Source: Paenibacillus peoriae KCTC 3763
GTDB taxonomy: Bacteria; Bacillota; Bacilli; Paenibacillales; Paenibacillaceae
Assembly (NCBI RefSeq): GCF_000236805.1
Contig: NZ_AGFX01000037.1
Coordinates: 124,001-188,000, forward strand
Direction of reading: 5' to 3'
DNA length: 64,000 nt
Shown here: positions 61,742 through 64,000 of the stretch, piece after piece
Numbering within the stretch: position 1 is the stretch's first letter
Layout: every line of letters begins with the position of its first letter
Position numbers and translations under genes: made by a program
Notes under the pieces: generated by a model
Told to the model about the DNA's origin: nothing
The model's input: only the letters and a program-made list of their open reading frames with translations
Database searches by the model: none

Positions 61742-62530
61742 ATGATATCGGTCAAAAACCTGCATAAACGTTTTGGCAATCTGGTTGTGCTAAATGGCAT
61801 CAATATCGAGGTGAAACAGGGCGAAGTCGTTGCGATTATCGGCCCTTCAGGCTCAGGAAAGTCAACATTGCTCCGGTGCCTGAATTTATTGGAAACCCCC
61901 GATCAGGGGGAAATAGAAATCGGAACCGCCAGGATAAATGCTGAAAGATTTTCTGCGAAAGAAGCACATTTATTAAGACAGCAAACAGCGATGGTGTTTC
62001 AGAACTATAACTTGTTTAAGAACAAAACAGCGCTGCAGAATATTACGGAATCTTTAGTAATCGCCAAAAAAATGAAAAAAGAAGCAGCAAGTCAAATAGC
62101 GCTCGATTTATTGAAGCAGGTCGGCCTGATGGATAAAAAGGACAACTACCCGGTTACCTTATCCGGTGGACAGCAGCAGCGTGTCGGCATTGCCAGGGCA
62201 CTCGCGGTTGATCCCCATGCGATTTTGTTTGATGAGCCGACCTCCGCGTTGGACCCGGAACTTGTGGCCGAGGTATTGCAGGTAATCCGGTACATTGCGA
62301 AAAAAAATACGACGATGATCATTGTCACGCACGAGATGGCTTTTGCGAAAGAAGTAGCCGACAAGATTATTTTTATGGCTGACGGGCATATTGTCGAGCA
62401 AGGAACTCCAGCGCAAATTTTTGAGCAATCCGTAAATCCGCGAACCAAACAATTTTTGCAGCAGCTGGGCAGCAGAACAGCTGGCAGCGAAGAGGAAACG
62501 AAGGAGGAATCGTTCAATGGCGCTTTCTGA
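61742..62530 (+). CDS. Amino-acid ABC transporter ATPase
   Basis: A 262-residue polar-amino-acid ATPase. Walker A GPSGSGKST, Q-loop MVFQNYNLFKN, signature LSGGQQQR, Walker B AILFDEPTSALD and H-loop VTHEMAFA are intact. It resembles YxeO and TcyC. AGGAGG lies 8 bases before the ATG. The gene overlaps the M20 gene by 14 bp, a sign of translational coupling. Confidence 0.92.
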   Translation: MISVKNLHKRFGNLVVLNGINIEVKQGEVVAIIGPSGSGKSTLLRCLNLLETPDQGEIEIGTARINAERFSAKEAHLLRQQTAMVFQNYNLFKNKTALQNITESLVIAKKMKKEAASQIALDLLKQVGLMDKKDNYPVTLSGGQQQRVGIARALAVDPHAILFDEPTSALDPELVAEVLQVIRYIAKKNTTMIIVTHEMAFAKEVADKIIFMADGHIVEQGTPAQIFEQSVNPRTKQFLQQLGSRTAGSEEETKEESFNGAF

Positions 62531-63668
62531 TAATCCAAAACAATTACAGCAAAAACTAGTCGCATACCGCAGAGAATTGCATGAACATCCGGAGCTTTCC
62601 TTGCAGGAGCATGAAACGACTGCACGGATTAAACGCTGGTTGGCGGACAATGGCATTCCAATTCTTGATTTTCCGCTAGAGGTAGGCGTTATTGCCGAAA
62701 TCCAGGGCGAGCTTCCCGGACCGACCATTGCCGTTCGCGCGGATATCGACGCCCTGCCCATTCGAGAAGAAACGAAAGTGGATTTTGTGTCTAAAAATGA
62801 CGGAGTTATGCATGCGTGCGGACATGATTTTCACACCTCCTCTATAATTGGAGCGGCTATTTTGCTGAAAGAAAAAAAGTCGCAATTAAAGGGAGCGGTC
62901 AGATTCATTTTTCAGCCGGCAGAGGAAATCGCCCAAGGTGCGAAAGTAATCGCCCAAGCTGGAGCGCTTGAAGGGGTAGAAGCCATTTTTGGCATGCACA
63001 ATAAGACGGATTTGCCTGTCGGCACAATTGGCATCAAAGAAGGCCCATTGATGGCCAGTGTAGATAAATTTGAGTTGGATGTGATCGGCGTGGGCGGCCA
63101 TGCCGGTATTCCAAATAACAGCATCGATCCTATTGTGGTCGGTGGGCAAATTGTTTCCGGCCTGCAATCGATTGTCAGCCGGAGTCTTAGTCCGTTTCAC
63201 AATGCGGTTATTAGTGTGACGCGGTTCCAATCCGGGAATACATGGAATGTCATTCCGGAAAAAGCAGAGCTGGAAGGAACCGTGCGGACTTTTCAGGAAG
63301 AAGCGCGAAGTCGTATCCCTGTGCTCATGAAGCGCACTGCGGAAGGGATTGCCGCCGGATACGGAGCCAAGGTGGATTTCCGTTGGCACAGTTACCTTCC
63401 CTGTGTGAATAATAACGGGAGATTTACAGATGTGGCCACAGATGCGGCCAAAGACTTGGGCTATAAGGTTGTGGATGCCGCGCAAAGTCCCGGCGGAGAA
63501 GATTTTGCTTTTTATCAGGAAACCATTCCCGGATTTTTTGTATGGATGGGTGTGGATGGTCCTCAGGAATGGCATCATCCCGCATACTCGCTTAATGAAG
63601 ATGCTCTGATTGTCGCCGCCAATTATTTCTCGCATCTTGCCGTGAAAGTATTGGAGCAATGGAACTGA
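62517..63668 (+). CDS. M20 family deacylase/aminohydrolase (YxeP/ScmP-like)
   Basis: A 383-residue M20D metallohydrolase of the HipO/AmaA/YxeP group. Metal ligands are in HACGHDFHTS and QPAEEIAQGA, with GMHN and the C-terminal GGEDFAFYQE and WHHPAY. These enzymes remove N-acyl groups from amino acids. YxeP (ScmP) removes N-acetyl from cysteine after S-(2-succino)cysteine breakdown in B. subtilis. AAGGAGG lies inside the end of the ATPase gene. It overlaps the next gene by 10 bp. Confidence 0.9.
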   Translation: MALSDNPKQLQQKLVAYRRELHEHPELSLQEHETTARIKRWLADNGIPILDFPLEVGVIAEIQGELPGPTIAVRADIDALPIREETKVDFVSKNDGVMHACGHDFHTSSIIGAAILLKEKKSQLKGAVRFIFQPAEEIAQGAKVIAQAGALEGVEAIFGMHNKTDLPVGTIGIKEGPLMASVDKFELDVIGVGGHAGIPNNSIDPIVVGGQIVSGLQSIVSRSLSPFHNAVISVTRFQSGNTWNVIPEKAELEGTVRTFQEEARSRIPVLMKRTAEGIAAGYGAKVDFRWHSYLPCVNNNGRFTDVATDAAKDLGYKVVDAAQSPGGEDFAFYQETIPGFFVWMGVDGPQEWHHPAYSLNEDALIVAANYFSHLAVKVLEQWN

Positions 63669-64000
63669 ACAATCTGTCGTTAACAAGTCGGTTTGTTAAC
63701 TGTATTCAGGCTGCTGACCCGCTGGCCTCGCGAGAAGCGGTGCAAATGGCCAAAATGGGGCTTGTTGATTTTATTGCTTCATGTCATGCGGCCAGCGGGG
63801 ATATAAGTGTCCAGAAGCTCAAAAAGCATTTGGACATGGACGGCGGGGCAGGACTTGTTCCTGTCATCGGTCAGAACATGAAAGCAGCGCCGCTTCATGC
63901 TGCTCTCTTAAACGGGTTTATAGGCCACGCGCTTGACTTTGACGATGTTCATTCCGATGTTCGTGGCCATCCGAGCACTGTTATTTTGCCGATGCTTTTT
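63659..64000 (+). CDS. MmgE/PrpD family protein, C-terminus beyond window
   Basis: The first 114 codons of a MmgE/PrpD-family protein. The N-terminus reads LTSRFVNCIQAADPLASREAV, and the family motif appears as NGFIGHALDFDDVHSDVRGHPST. The family includes 2-methylcitrate dehydratase, iminodisuccinate epimerase and YxeQ. The start overlaps the M20 gene by 10 bp, with GGAG 4 bases upstream. In B. subtilis yxeQ follows yxeP in the same way. The frame is open at the right edge. Epimerisation of the succinyl centre or dehydration are both possible roles. Confidence 0.85.
   Translation, partial: MELNNLSLTSRFVNCIQAADPLASREAVQMAKMGLVDFIASCHAASGDISVQKLKKHLDMDGGAGLVPVIGQNMKAAPLHAALLNGFIGHALDFDDVHSDVRGHPSTVILPMLF

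Noticed and set aside
62886-63686. A 266-codon minus-strand frame
   Set aside because: It lies wholly over the M20 gene, whose metal ligands and overlaps with neighbours prove the plus frame.

Overview
The window is a chromosomal segment of a low-to-mid GC Bacillota. It is almost certainly Paenibacillus, probably close to P. polymyxa. The signs are strong AGGAGG ribosome sites, frequent GTG and TTG starts, a sacB-levB levan locus, YjcZ sporulation miniproteins, an AbrB-type regulator, a sporulation-type histidine kinase, bacilliredoxin and the LipL lipoylation route. No rRNA, tRNA, CRISPR array, phage or transposase was seen. Both ends cut through genes.

Layout. 0-2.8 kb: a large DUF5695-like/LamG protein on the minus strand, open at the left edge. 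3-14 kb: small accessory genes (pentapeptide protein, lipoprotein, MocR regulator divergent from a PNPOx-like protein, TetR, two YjcZ miniproteins, MerR-MFS-ALDH set, AbrB-like protein, MerR, Q-rich protein, methionine sulfoxide reductase). 14-18 kb: acetyltransferase plus an ECF vitamin transporter of YkoC/YkoE/YkoD type. 18-24 kb: a 14-TM exporter, then a MarR-controlled heterodimeric ABC exporter. 24.4-28 kb: levansucrase and endolevanase behind an unusual leader. 28-41 kb: MarR, a lineage-restricted protein, RNase J, flavoprotein, sensor kinase, bacilliredoxin, nadE, esterase, acpS-mutY, and an iron alcohol dehydrogenase divergent from an AraC regulator. 41-50.8 kb: sodA, GNAT, signal peptidase, RNase HI, a QueG-Ogt fusion, yneF, folE, lipL, a second long SOD and a hydrolase. 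51-55.7 kb: IclR regulator, TPP riboswitch with thiC, a 50-codon gene and a YitT protein. 55.8-64 kb: a divergent catabolic cluster.

The most interesting system is 55.8-64 kb. An aminotransferase resembling MtnE and an HcxA-like dehydrogenase diverge from an operon that encodes a lyase of the adenylosuccinate/argininosuccinate superfamily fused to a GNAT acetyltransferase, an amino-acid ABC importer (binding protein, permease, ATPase), an M20 deacylase and a MmgE/PrpD-family protein. The gene content and order from the GNAT domain onward parallel the B. subtilis yxeL-yxeM-yxeN-yxeO-yxeP-yxeQ operon for S-(2-succino)cysteine breakdown, but a fumarate-releasing type of lyase stands where the YxeK monooxygenase would be expected. 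The two divergent promoters are near-identical in design (TTGACA, 17 bp, TATATT) and flank an inverted repeat that could be a shared operator.

Other notable items are the QueG-Ogt fusion, a 454-residue superoxide dismutase with a DUF2935-like N-terminus, four hexamers phased exactly 10 bp apart upstream of sacB, a hairpin that would hide the ribosome site of the Q-rich protein, a 16-bp tandem repeat, and several small genes.
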